Shown here piece after piece: positions 8,819 through 17,073 of a DNA stretch of 49,217 nucleotides; position 1 is the stretch's first letter; the number at the start of each line of letters is the position of its first letter. The translations under genes and the position numbers were made by a program. The notes under the pieces were generated by a model, which made no database searches, was not told where the DNA came from, and saw nothing but the letters and a program-made list of their open reading frames with translations. Where the stretch lies: assembly GCA_019309115.1 (NCBI GenBank), contig JAFDGW010000019.1, positions 1 to 49,217 of the forward strand. Reading direction: 5' to 3'. Origin of the DNA: Deltaproteobacteria bacterium. GTDB taxonomy: Bacteria; Desulfobacterota; Syntrophobacteria; Syntrophobacterales; Thermodesulforhabdaceae.

Positions 8819-9256
8819 TTATTTTCCGAGTTCAAGAGCCTTTATGGCGAGCTGTCGCGTGGATTCAAAAACTGCGAGGTTTGCTTCGTAAGCCTTTGAT
8901 GCTTCAAGAAGATTTGCCATTTCTTCTACAGGATTTATGTTAGGTACGAGAACAAAACCGTCTTTGTCGGCATCGGGGTGAGTTGGGTCGTATACTTTCT
9001 TGAAATCCCTGCCATCTGGGATAACATCGGCTACCTTGACCATCTGTAGAGATTCTTTTTCTCTCAGAAGCATCGTTCTGAATTGGTCATCTTCGACCGG
9101 AACCGCTTCGAAAATAATGGTGCGGCGGCGATAGGGCTTACCATCATTTGTCCTGGTAGTATTCATGTTCGCCAGGTTTGATGCTACCACCGTCATCCAT
9201 GCCCTGTTGGCCCTCAAGCCGGACGCTGAAATTTTCAATATTTTTTCAAAGTTCAT
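8819..9256 (-). CDS. flgC: Flagellar basal-body rod protein FlgC
   Basis: FlgC is a proximal rod subunit. The 145-residue protein has the rod/hook N-terminal motif SASGLRANRAWMTVVASNLAN and the C-terminal D0 helix NLLEASKAYEANLAVFEST, the two regions that pair in the rod. The start is only 3 bases after the flgB stop. Length and motifs are normal. Confidence 0.97.
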   Translation of the reverse strand: MNFEKILKISASGLRANRAWMTVVASNLANMNTTRTNDGKPYRRRTIIFEAVPVEDDQFRTMLLREKESLQMVKVADVIPDGRDFKKVYDPTHPDADKDGFVLVPNINPVEEMANLLEASKAYEANLAVFESTRQLAIKALELGK

Positions 9257-9259
9257 TTT

Positions 9260-9658
9260 TTATCTACCTCCTTCGGACATGGCTAGTTTTAACAGGGCGA
9301 ATTTTTTATTAAGCATGGTGACTAGAAATTGATATTCAAGGTTGTTCCTGGCGAGCTTTGTCATTTGCTCTTCAAGGTCCACAGGGCCTGTCTGTACAAC
9401 CTCTGGATTATGAGCAGTTTTGTGAACAACTTCCGTAGGTTCCGGAATATCGATGTGATCAGGATGTGTTGATACCAAACGTATTCTGGGTTTCATTGCT
9501 TCTTCAAGAACCTTCTCGAAGGATAGGTCCTTACTTACGTAGCCTGGAGTGTCTATATTCGATATGTTTGCCGCAATGACTTCCTGACGACGGGCGTTTA
9601 TCGTCAATCGATCTTCAATTAACTCCACTGTTCGATCAAAAACACCTTCCGGTTTCAT
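9260..9658 (-). CDS. flgB: Flagellar basal-body rod protein FlgB
   Basis: FlgB is the most membrane-proximal rod subunit. The 132-residue protein has the rod-family N-terminal segment RRQEVIAANISNIDTPGYVS and a C-terminal helix with LEEQMTKLARNNLEYQFL. It is the first gene of the long minus-strand operon; a near-perfect sigma-54 promoter lies about 50 bases upstream of its start. Confidence 0.97.
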   Translation of the reverse strand: MKPEGVFDRTVELIEDRLTINARRQEVIAANISNIDTPGYVSKDLSFEKVLEEAMKPRIRLVSTHPDHIDIPEPTEVVHKTAHNPEVVQTGPVDLEEQMTKLARNNLEYQFLVTMLNKKFALLKLAMSEGGR

Positions 9659-9704
9659 CGCTTACACCCCCTTTGAAATCAGGTTCGTCAGCGATCAAAA
9701 TAAG

Positions 9705-9720
9705 AGCAAAAGAAGTGCCA
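9705..9720 (-). promoter_or_regulatory. Sigma-54 (-24/-12) promoter for the flgB operon
   Basis: Minus strand reads TGGCACTTCTTTTGCT: the -24 element TGGCAC (9720-9715), a 5-base spacer, and the -12 element TTGCT (9709-9705). This matches the sigma-54 consensus at every invariant base. Predicted transcription start is near 9692, giving a short leader before the flgB ATG at 9658. Two NtrC-family activator genes lie just upstream. Confidence 0.88.
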
Positions 9721-9726
9721 AAAATG

Positions 9727-11049
9727 TTAGTTCAAAAATCCCTGAGCCTGGTATTCCTTGAGCTTGTTTCTTAAGGTTCTGACCGTGATACCAAGGATTT
9801 TCGCCGCTTTGGTGCGGTTTCCATTGGTCATGTTGAGGGCTTTAAATATCATCTTTTTTTCCATTTCTCGGATTGGCATAACTTCTTCGAAGTGCCCGTC
9901 GGTTGTAGGAGCTTCGATGTCGTCAAATATGATGGCAGAAGCCTTGATCTCATCACCCTGGCTGAGCAAAATAGCTCTTTGAATGACGTTCTCTAGCTCC
10001 CGAACATTGCCGGGCCAGGTGTAACTCTTCAGTTTTTGTAGCGCCTCTTTCGATAGCTTTTTTACCGGCATATCGTAGGCTCTTGCGAACTTTTCCAGAA
10101 GGAATTCACTTATGGGGCCTATGTCTTCAGGCCTCTTTCTGAGCGGTGGAATCTTTAAGGGAATAACATTCAATCTGTAGAACAGGTCCTTTCGAAATTT
10201 TCCTTCTTGAACTAGCTTTTCAACCGACGCGTTCGATGAAGCTATTACCCTAACGTCCACCTTGACAGGAAAGCGACCACCAAGCCTGTCCACTTCACCT
10301 TCCTGAAGCACCCTCAAAAGCTTTGTTTGCAAATGAACAGGAATTTCCGTTATCTCATCCAAGAACAACGTTCCACCCCTGGCAAGCTCAAATTTGCCCG
10401 GTTTGGACCTTGTTGCGCCTGTGAAGGCTCCTCGTTCATATCCAAAAAGCTCACTTTCCAAAAGATTCTCCGGAATCGCCGCACAATTTACCGCCACAAA
10501 AGGCCCTCCGGCACGACGACTGTGTTTGTGAATAAACCTGGCAAAAAGCTCTTTCCCGGTTCCACTTTCTCCCCGAATAAACACAGTTGCATCACTGTAA
10601 GCCACCTGTTTGGCCACCTTCTTTAATTCCATAACCAAAGGACTAACCGTTATGATTGGTCTTTCGACATCAGATTCCTTGAAATCCAAGTCCTCGAAGA
10701 ATTTCTTCCTTACCCATTCTATTGTTTCTAGAAATTTTTCGTCCGGCGTAGGAAGAACCCACATATCGTCAGCCCCATTTTTTATTAGCTGGACTGTTTC
10801 TTCAAAACTAGGCTTTTTAGTCAAAATTATGACATATGGTTCAGGGTACTGTCTTTTCAAATCCGAAATGGTCTTCAAGGTTGTTGTCATATCATCATGA
10901 GCTATGAAAGCCAGTTGACCTCCATCAGGCGAAGGCGGTGATGTGAGCCGTTCAAGGCGTGTGACGGTATATCCCCGTTCGAGTATCTGTTTCTCGGGTA
11001 TCTGGCAGTGACCTATGAGTAATATTTTAAAAGCTCTTTTCGGTTTCAT
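9727..11049 (-). CDS. Sigma-54-dependent flagellar regulator with degenerate receiver domain
   Basis: This 440-residue NtrC-family protein has a receiver-like N-terminal domain (about 1-120), an AAA+ sigma-54-interaction domain (about 135-360) with Walker A GESGTGKE near residue 158 and an intact GAFTGA loop near 205, and a C-terminal Fis-type helix-turn-helix (about 395-438). The receiver lacks the acidic pair after strand 1 (ILLIGHC), has no clear phospho-acceptor Asp, and has PTP where the conserved Lys is expected, so it is probably not phosphorylated. Its position directly upstream of the sigma-54 promoter of flgB makes it the likely flagellar activator (FlrA/FleQ- or FlrC-like role). 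The start overlaps the TPR gene stop by 4 bases (ATGA). Confidence 0.9.
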   Translation of the reverse strand: MKPKRAFKILLIGHCQIPEKQILERGYTVTRLERLTSPPSPDGGQLAFIAHDDMTTTLKTISDLKRQYPEPYVIILTKKPSFEETVQLIKNGADDMWVLPTPDEKFLETIEWVRKKFFEDLDFKESDVERPIITVSPLVMELKKVAKQVAYSDATVFIRGESGTGKELFARFIHKHSRRAGGPFVAVNCAAIPENLLESELFGYERGAFTGATRSKPGKFELARGGTLFLDEITEIPVHLQTKLLRVLQEGEVDRLGGRFPVKVDVRVIASSNASVEKLVQEGKFRKDLFYRLNVIPLKIPPLRKRPEDIGPISEFLLEKFARAYDMPVKKLSKEALQKLKSYTWPGNVRELENVIQRAILLSQGDEIKASAIIFDDIEAPTTDGHFEEVMPIREMEKKMIFKALNMTNGNRTKAAKILGITVRTLRNKLKEYQAQGFLN

Positions 11050-13466
11050 TGTTGTTCTGTCCTTCTATTGAGTTTCATAAAGCTAAGTTCCTGTTCCGCG
11101 AACCTTTTCCACAATTCGCTCTTACATAGAGCAAGTTTTTGCAAACACAATTCCACATCCTTCGTTTTGCCTTGTTGCTTGTAAAGTTTGGAAAGCTGAT
11201 AGAGAAGACCACACCTGACATCCTCCTCGTCGGCTGTTTCTATAGCTTTGTGAGCTGCAGCTATGGCTTCGTTTAGTTTTTTCAGGTGTATGGCACACTG
11301 CATCCTTGCCTTGTATATTTCGAGTTGTTCTTTTTTGGTCAGTCCTGCTATGTTCTGAATCGCTTGTTTTGCAAACTCCATAGCCCGATTGCATCGTTCG
11401 TTTTTAATCAAGGCTTCAAGATATAAGAGTGCGAGGTTTTTGTCCTTTAAGTAGGAATTATCCTTAGCCAAAAGTTTGTTGAGCGAAGTCAGAACTCCTT
11501 TCCAGTCATTTTGCTCTCGTTTTATTTTTACCAGCAGTAGAAGCTTTTCTTTGAGGAATGCATCGCTCTTGAGCTGATTTAGATAACTTAACGAACCATC
11601 CAAATCTCTGAGTTCAAAACTTAATTTTGCCAATTTCAATAAGATGGCTTCAGAGTTTTGTCCAGAGGAATTCAGCAATTCCTTGTAGAAAGAAATAGCC
11701 CTGTCCGGCGAACCTAAAGCCTCGTAACTCTCAGCTAGGGCTTTTATAACAGACGAAGTTTTAGGCACGTCGTTTTGGTATTGTTCATAGAGTTTTACTA
11801 TCTGTTGGTATTTTTCCTTTAACCTGAAATTAATAATTATTTGGGCTAAAATATTACTTCTAAGCTCCAGAAAGTTATCAAGGGGCATATTCTTGGGAGT
11901 TGTGGAAATATAGTTGTTTACTATCTTCAGCGCCTTTTCAAGTTTGCCTTCTCTGACATTAAGAACTGCCCATCGAAAGTAGGTAATTTCCCTCAGGGGC
12001 AATGGGAGCGATTTTTTGGATAGTTCTTCATATACCATTTCCGCCTGGAAAATTCCGGACTTCTCTTTCTGCTCCAGCATCTGTGCTCTTCGCAACATTA
12101 TAATGTAAGCACCCTCAGTGTCCGGCATTTCCACCATAACATGGTTTTGTAATCGTTCTGCCAGCTTAAGTTTATTTTGCTGATAGAAGCATTCAGCAAT
12201 TTGAGCCCACAGAAGATCTTTTTCTTTGCTATCGGGTTTGAGGTTCAGGTACCAAATCAACATTCGTTGTGCCGATTTGAATTTTCGCATACCGAATAAC
12301 GCTGTGCCAATCTGCTTAATAATATCCGATGTCTTTTGATAAATAGTTGGTTCTAACTCCATAGCATTGTTAAGATGATATAGGGCTTCCTTGTAAGCTC
12401 CGGTTTCAACAAGAATTTTACCTATAGTGTAATGAATTTCTGCCCTTTCTCCGGTGGTTATCTGCTGGCTCAGAGCCTTATAAAGGCTTGATATAGCTTC
12501 CACCGGTTGCTGTTTGGCGAGTTTTATCAGACCTATTTCCTTCCATATACAGCCCAAAACCTCTGAGGGCAAACTTTTGCTCATCAAAGTATTTATTATC
12601 TTTTCTGCTCGATTAACTACGCCTAGCCTGCGATAAAGCGAGGCGATAATACACTGTATTCTAGCAACTTCTGAAATATTTCCTGTTTCTTTCAGTGCCT
12701 CCTCAAACAATTGTATCATCTCAAACCCATATTTATGCCATTCTTCTTTGTGAAGCTCATAATAAGCCATGGCTCTATGAAGCAAAACTTGTTTTCTGTG
12801 AGCAAGCTTATTTCTTTGCAAATAGCTATTATAAAGTACTAAGGCTTTATTAAAGTATCTTCGTTGGAAAGCAGCTTCGGCTTCTCGAAAGATATATTCG
12901 TCGAAAGGAATTGCTTCAATTTCAGCAGCTTTAGTTGTTGCTTCTTTTTGGACTGTTTTAACTTTCCATTGCCTTTCAGAAACAACGTTTTCCTCTGGTT
13001 TAATTTTTTCTTCTTGCTTCGTTTTCAGGGATGTTGGTTCTTCGACTGGAATAACATAGCCAGAAGGTATAATGTCAAAAATAAGACGATAAGTTCCCGG
13101 CTTAGGCGGGATTGTGGGAAGTACTATGTATTCAACATGGGCTTTTGGATCGGCTATCGTTATGGTAATAGTTCCCTCCTTCCCCGTCTTAAATTTTACT
13201 TCCTTGATTATACTGGTTGTCAAAATTTCGTCAGGTTTGATGCTGGGCAATACCTCAAATTTTGTAAATTGCACGCGTACGGTAGGCCTAGTTTTGGTAT
13301 TGACCTTTTCTGGAAGCTCGCCTTTTAGAAAAAATATTGTTCTGAAGCCTTCTTCGGTTTTTTGGACACCAAGTTGTTGCAGTGTAGTTGCATTTGCATT
13401 GATTGTGTCAAGGAAAAAGACGGAACACACTACCAAAAACGCAAACGCTTCATATATTTTCCGCAT
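11046..13466 (-). CDS. Exported TPR-repeat protein in flagellar regulatory operon
   Basis: The 806-residue product has a signal peptide or anchor (about residues 4-27), a beta-rich N-terminal region to about residue 140 that resembles an AMIN-type cell-wall-targeting domain (weak), and then many tetratricopeptide-like helical hairpins to the C-terminus (for example SEVARIQCIIASLYRRLGV and SSVIKALAESYEALGSPDRA). TPR arrays mediate protein-protein contacts, here presumably in the periplasm. It is the first gene of a two-gene unit with the degenerate-receiver regulator and has its own sigma-54 promoter, so a role in flagellar placement or assembly is plausible but inferred. A GTG three codons earlier (13475) is an alternative start. 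Confidence 0.75.
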   Translation of the reverse strand: MRKIYEAFAFLVVCSVFFLDTINANATTLQQLGVQKTEEGFRTIFFLKGELPEKVNTKTRPTVRVQFTKFEVLPSIKPDEILTTSIIKEVKFKTGKEGTITITIADPKAHVEYIVLPTIPPKPGTYRLIFDIIPSGYVIPVEEPTSLKTKQEEKIKPEENVVSERQWKVKTVQKEATTKAAEIEAIPFDEYIFREAEAAFQRRYFNKALVLYNSYLQRNKLAHRKQVLLHRAMAYYELHKEEWHKYGFEMIQLFEEALKETGNISEVARIQCIIASLYRRLGVVNRAEKIINTLMSKSLPSEVLGCIWKEIGLIKLAKQQPVEAISSLYKALSQQITTGERAEIHYTIGKILVETGAYKEALYHLNNAMELEPTIYQKTSDIIKQIGTALFGMRKFKSAQRMLIWYLNLKPDSKEKDLLWAQIAECFYQQNKLKLAERLQNHVMVEMPDTEGAYIIMLRRAQMLEQKEKSGIFQAEMVYEELSKKSLPLPLREITYFRWAVLNVREGKLEKALKIVNNYISTTPKNMPLDNFLELRSNILAQIIINFRLKEKYQQIVKLYEQYQNDVPKTSSVIKALAESYEALGSPDRAISFYKELLNSSGQNSEAILLKLAKLSFELRDLDGSLSYLNQLKSDAFLKEKLLLLVKIKREQNDWKGVLTSLNKLLAKDNSYLKDKNLALLYLEALIKNERCNRAMEFAKQAIQNIAGLTKKEQLEIYKARMQCAIHLKKLNEAIAAAHKAIETADEEDVRCGLLYQLSKLYKQQGKTKDVELCLQKLALCKSELWKRFAEQELSFMKLNRRTEQQ

Positions 13467-13511
13467 GTTTAGCACCGTTTTCTGGTTTTAAGACGGTTCA
13501 TCGGTAACGCG

Positions 13512-13527
13512 AGCAAATTCAATGCCA
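13512..13527 (-). promoter_or_regulatory. Sigma-54 promoter upstream of the TPR/regulator operon
   Basis: Minus strand reads TGGCATTGAATTTGCT: -24 TGGCAT (13527-13522), 5-base spacer, -12 TTGCT (13516-13512). Only the last base of the -24 element departs from consensus. Predicted start near 13500, leaving about 25-35 bases before the TPR start codon. It sits in the 65-base gap after the response-regulator gene. Confidence 0.75.
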
Positions 13528-13540
13528 TCAGCATCAGGCT

Positions 13541-14929
13541 TCAGGAAGGATATTGGATCTTAAACTTTTTTATCTTTTCTATGAGGGTTGTTCTGTTCAA
13601 ACCGAGGAGTTTTGCAGCTTTGTTCTTCACTCCACCCGTTCTTTCCAGAGCTTGGAGGATTAGATCTCTTTCTATGGATTCAAGCATTTCCTTAAGACGT
13701 ATGCCCTTCTCATCCAGTTTGATTCGGAATGGGGCCGACCCTCGCTCTTCTTTCGTCAAAAATCTGTCTGGGAGATCATGCAGTGTTATTTCATTACCTT
13801 CTGATAATATAACCAAGCGTTCCATCAGGTTTTCCAGTTCTCTAACGTTACCGGGCCAGGAGTACCTTTCGAAGCATTGAAGCACCTCGGATTGAATGTT
13901 TTTTAGAGGGATTCCCTTGGTCTGGCAATGGCGAGAAAGAAAATGCTCAACAAGAAGTGGTATATCCTCTTTACGTTCACGAAGGGGAGGAACGTGTATG
14001 GGAATTACATTTAACCGATAATAAAGGTCTTCACGGAAAGAACCTTTTTTAACAGCTTCCCACAGGTTGCGGTTTGTTGCCGCTATTACCCTAATATTCA
14101 CCTTTATTGTTCGAGTTCCCCCCACCCGCTCAAACTTTCTATCCTGTAAAAAACGAAGTAACTTTACCTGCAGCTTTAGACTCATTTCCCCAATTTCATC
14201 TAAAAATACAGTTCCGCCATCTGCAATCTCAAAACGTCCCGGCCTTGTCCTGAAAGCTCCAGAGAAAGCTCCTTTTTCGTGTCCGAAAAGTTCGCTTTCA
14301 AGTAATTCTTCTGGAATTGCACCGCAATTTATCGGTACGAATGGTTTATCCCGTCTTTTGCTAAGGCGGTGAATCGCATGTGCTACGAGTTCTTTTCCTG
14401 TTCCGCTTTCCCCCGTGATAAGTACTGTGGCATCGGTTGCGGCAACCCTCTCAATAATCCTATACAGTTTTTGCATCACATCAGATTTGCCAATCATGCG
14501 TTCAAATTGACACCTTTCTTCTATTTTGGCTCGCAAAACAACGTTTTCTCGACGCAATTCGTACATTTCCATAGCTTGCTTGAGTTTCCGATGCAGCTCT
14601 TCGAAAGATACAGGTTTGGTCAGATAGTCATACGCTCCCTTTTTTATGGCATCGACGGCTGTTGATATGGTCGCATGGCCGGTGAGAATAATGATGGGGC
14701 AGTTGGGGTTCAACTCTTTCAGATACTCCAGCACATCGAATCCATGGCCGTCTGGCAGTACCAGGTCCAAAATTGCCGCATGTATTACGTGATTATTTAT
14801 GCCTTCAATGGCCTCTTTACTGCCCCTACAGGATATTACCGAATAACCTTCTTTCTTGAAGCGATCTTCGAGAATTTCCAGCAAAGTGTCATCGTCGTCA
14901 ACAGTCAATATGGTTTTTTCCGACAACAT
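13541..14929 (-). CDS. NtrC-family response regulator (intact receiver, GAFSGA loop)
   Basis: The 462-residue protein has a complete receiver (acidic pair at 11-12, phospho-acceptor Asp55, Thr83, Lys105), an AAA+ domain with Walker A GESGTGKE, and a C-terminal Fis-type helix-turn-helix ending in KNKAAKLLGLNRTTLIEKI. The sigma-54 contact loop reads GAFSGA (about residue 220) instead of GAFTGA, a Thr-to-Ser change that occurs in some natural activators. It probably works as the phosphorylation-controlled activator upstream of the sigma-54 promoters that follow, as FlrC does with its kinase; no histidine kinase is seen in the window. It is followed after 65 bases by the TPR/regulator pair. Confidence 0.92.
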   Translation of the reverse strand: MLSEKTILTVDDDDTLLEILEDRFKKEGYSVISCRGSKEAIEGINNHVIHAAILDLVLPDGHGFDVLEYLKELNPNCPIIILTGHATISTAVDAIKKGAYDYLTKPVSFEELHRKLKQAMEMYELRRENVVLRAKIEERCQFERMIGKSDVMQKLYRIIERVAATDATVLITGESGTGKELVAHAIHRLSKRRDKPFVPINCGAIPEELLESELFGHEKGAFSGAFRTRPGRFEIADGGTVFLDEIGEMSLKLQVKLLRFLQDRKFERVGGTRTIKVNIRVIAATNRNLWEAVKKGSFREDLYYRLNVIPIHVPPLRERKEDIPLLVEHFLSRHCQTKGIPLKNIQSEVLQCFERYSWPGNVRELENLMERLVILSEGNEITLHDLPDRFLTKEERGSAPFRIKLDEKGIRLKEMLESIERDLILQALERTGGVKNKAAKLLGLNRTTLIEKIKKFKIQYPS

Positions 14930-15007
14930 GTCACGGTCACTCCACTTTAAGCAATTTTGAATGTGTCAATGTTTAGACAGGTAGTTTTTTACATGTCATG
15001 GGCTTCG

Positions 15008-15709
15008 TCAAGGGAAAATCGGGTTTCTAATTAAATCTGAGAAGTTCAAATATTTTATTTTAATGTCCCTGTAGGTTGCTACGAATCTTGGCAGATCGAC
15101 CCAGCACGTTGCCATGTCCATGACTGCCGAATCGCTACTGGCTATAATGGAGGATGCGTAATTAAAATGCTGTTCTGGTACAGCGACAGCATGGCTGTCG
15201 CAGGGAATTTGCCGTTTTGTTAAAGCTTCTCTGTATATTCTTGCTAGCTCACCGCTTTTCCTCATAGGGCTGTCAAAAAGTAAAACAACCTTTTCAGGGG
15301 TAAATTCGCGCAGGAAACTGGCTATAAGTTCCACCACATAAAAGGCGGTATCGCCGGGTTCAAAGGTTCTGGAAAGCCCTGCCGTATCTCTCAGTACCCC
15401 ATCATTTGCCAGCACGATGGTTCGCTCCAGGAGTATGCTTTCCACAGTGATATGAACATTGTGTCCGTCAATCTCAAGAATTTTCTCTCTCCAACAGGAT
15501 GCTGTGCCTTGCTTTGCACGTCTGCTCAAGGCAGACTGCTGACCGTAAATGCCTCTTCGCAGTATATCCCTTTCATCCTTTGTCAGGGCATATCGATTTC
15601 CCACCATCTCGAGTGCCCTTTCTCTTGGGTAGCCTCGAGTTTGAAGAAAAAAGAAATCTTCAGCCGCGTACCGGATAAGGGGTTTTTTGACTTTGTCCAT
15701 TCTACGCAT
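15008..15709 (-). CDS. DUF434 domain protein
   Basis: The 233-residue protein matches the DUF434 family pattern: an N-terminal helix segment ALEMVGNRYALTKDERDILRRG (about residues 35-56, split here by the family signature VGNRYALT) followed by a domain with ITVESILLERTIVLANDGVLRD and VVLLFDSPMRKSGELA. The second half looks like an alpha/beta nucleic-acid- or nucleotide-binding fold of unknown activity. No membrane segment or signal is seen. It is transcribed divergently from lysC with a 93-base gap. An ATG at 15700 is an alternative start. No function is assigned to the family. Confidence 0.7.
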   Translation of the reverse strand: MRRMDKVKKPLIRYAAEDFFFLQTRGYPRERALEMVGNRYALTKDERDILRRGIYGQQSALSRRAKQGTASCWREKILEIDGHNVHITVESILLERTIVLANDGVLRDTAGLSRTFEPGDTAFYVVELIASFLREFTPEKVVLLFDSPMRKSGELARIYREALTKRQIPCDSHAVAVPEQHFNYASSIIASSDSAVMDMATCWVDLPRFVATYRDIKIKYLNFSDLIRNPIFP

Positions 15710-15802
15710 TACTCATCGAAGAAAAATCTACCCTTCAATTTTGTGGTATGTTAAAAGCTTTGTTCCCGCGACAAAATTCGAGATCGGAGGAGGATTCCTG
15801 AC

Positions 15803-17065
15803 ATGGCCCGTGTCGTACAAAAATATGGAGGCACTTCCGTTGCCAATGTCGAACGGATTAAAGCAGTAGCCAGTCGGGTTGTAAAGAGAAAACAGGCAGG
15901 TGACGATGTTGTTGTGGTGCTTTCTGCTAGGGCCGGTGATACCGACAGGCTGATTGAGCTAGCAAAGGAGGTGAGCCCATCTCCGGATCCTCGAGAGCTG
16001 GATATGCTTTTAGCCACAGGTGAACAGATAACCGTGGCACTTTTTTGTATGGCTGTGAAGGATATGGGCTATGGTGCCATTTCCCTGACGGGCTATCAGG
16101 CAGGCATTATGACCGACGATCATTTCGGGGAAGCTCGCATTAGTTCAATTAATACCGAAACTATCATGGAGCATCTTCGTGATGGAAAGATTGTGGCAGT
16201 AGCCGGTTTTCAGGGCTATGATGCCAGCGGGAATATCACCACCCTGGGCAGAGGTGGGTCAGATACGACGGCTGTAGCCTTAGCTGCCGCCCTGGGGGCA
16301 GAGATATGTGAGATATACACTGACGTTGATGGCGTTTACACTACCGATCCAAATATATGCTCAAAAGCGCGAAAACTGAAACGCATCAGCTACGAGGAAA
16401 TGCTGGAGATGGCCAGTCTAGGAGCCAAGGTGTTACATGCTCGAGCCGTAGAATTTGGCATGAAATATAATGTGCCTATACTGGTTTGCTCCTCTTTTGT
16501 GGATACCCCTGGCACATTGGTTACGCAGGAGGACCCTACTATGGAAAAGTTTATCGTTTCAGGTATAACCTACACCAAAAATGTTGCTCGAATTACTATT
16601 ACCGATGTACCCGACGTACCGGGAATGGCTGCCAGGATATTTGAGCCCTTTGCCAAAGAAGACATAAACGTGGACATGATAATCCAGGGCAGCAGTGGTG
16701 TACCGGGACGTGCCAACATATCATTCACGGTGTCCAAGAATAATTACAAAAAGGCGGTGTCACTTGTAGAGGATGTGTCACGGAAAATTGGAGCTGGTGA
16801 AGTTCTCGGCGACGATGGAATATCAAAGGTATCCATTGTGGGCGTTGGAATGAAGAGCCACAGTGGGGTGGCTGAGAAAATGTTTGCCGCACTCGCTAGA
16901 GAAAACATAAACATCATGATGATCAGCACTTCTGAAATAAAAATATCCTGTGTCATAGACGAGAAATACACAGAACTTGCAGTGCGGGTCCTTCATGATG
17001 CCTTTGAACTGCACAAAGATCCAAATGGGGCGTTTTTCGAGAAGGAAGAAAAATTCGACAGGTGA
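15803..17065 (+). CDS. lysC: Aspartate kinase
   Basis: Aspartate kinase phosphorylates aspartate, the first step toward lysine, threonine, methionine and diaminopimelate. The 420-residue protein has the N-terminal QKYGGTSVANVERI catalytic motif, TTLGRGGSDTTAVALAAAL (substrate/ATP binding, about residue 150) and VDGVYTTDPN, followed by two C-terminal ACT domains (about 265-340 and 345-410) that bind feedback amino acids. A strong ribosome-binding site (GGAGGA) precedes the ATG. The stop is 9 bases before cimA, so the two amino-acid genes form an operon. Length and organisation fit the single-function, ACT-regulated enzymes. Confidence 0.97.
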   Translation: MARVVQKYGGTSVANVERIKAVASRVVKRKQAGDDVVVVLSARAGDTDRLIELAKEVSPSPDPRELDMLLATGEQITVALFCMAVKDMGYGAISLTGYQAGIMTDDHFGEARISSINTETIMEHLRDGKIVAVAGFQGYDASGNITTLGRGGSDTTAVALAAALGAEICEIYTDVDGVYTTDPNICSKARKLKRISYEEMLEMASLGAKVLHARAVEFGMKYNVPILVCSSFVDTPGTLVTQEDPTMEKFIVSGITYTKNVARITITDVPDVPGMAARIFEPFAKEDINVDMIIQGSSGVPGRANISFTVSKNNYKKAVSLVEDVSRKIGAGEVLGDDGISKVSIVGVGMKSHSGVAEKMFAALARENINIMMISTSEIKISCVIDEKYTELAVRVLHDAFELHKDPNGAFFEKEEKFDR

Positions 17066-17073
17066 GGTAAGTT

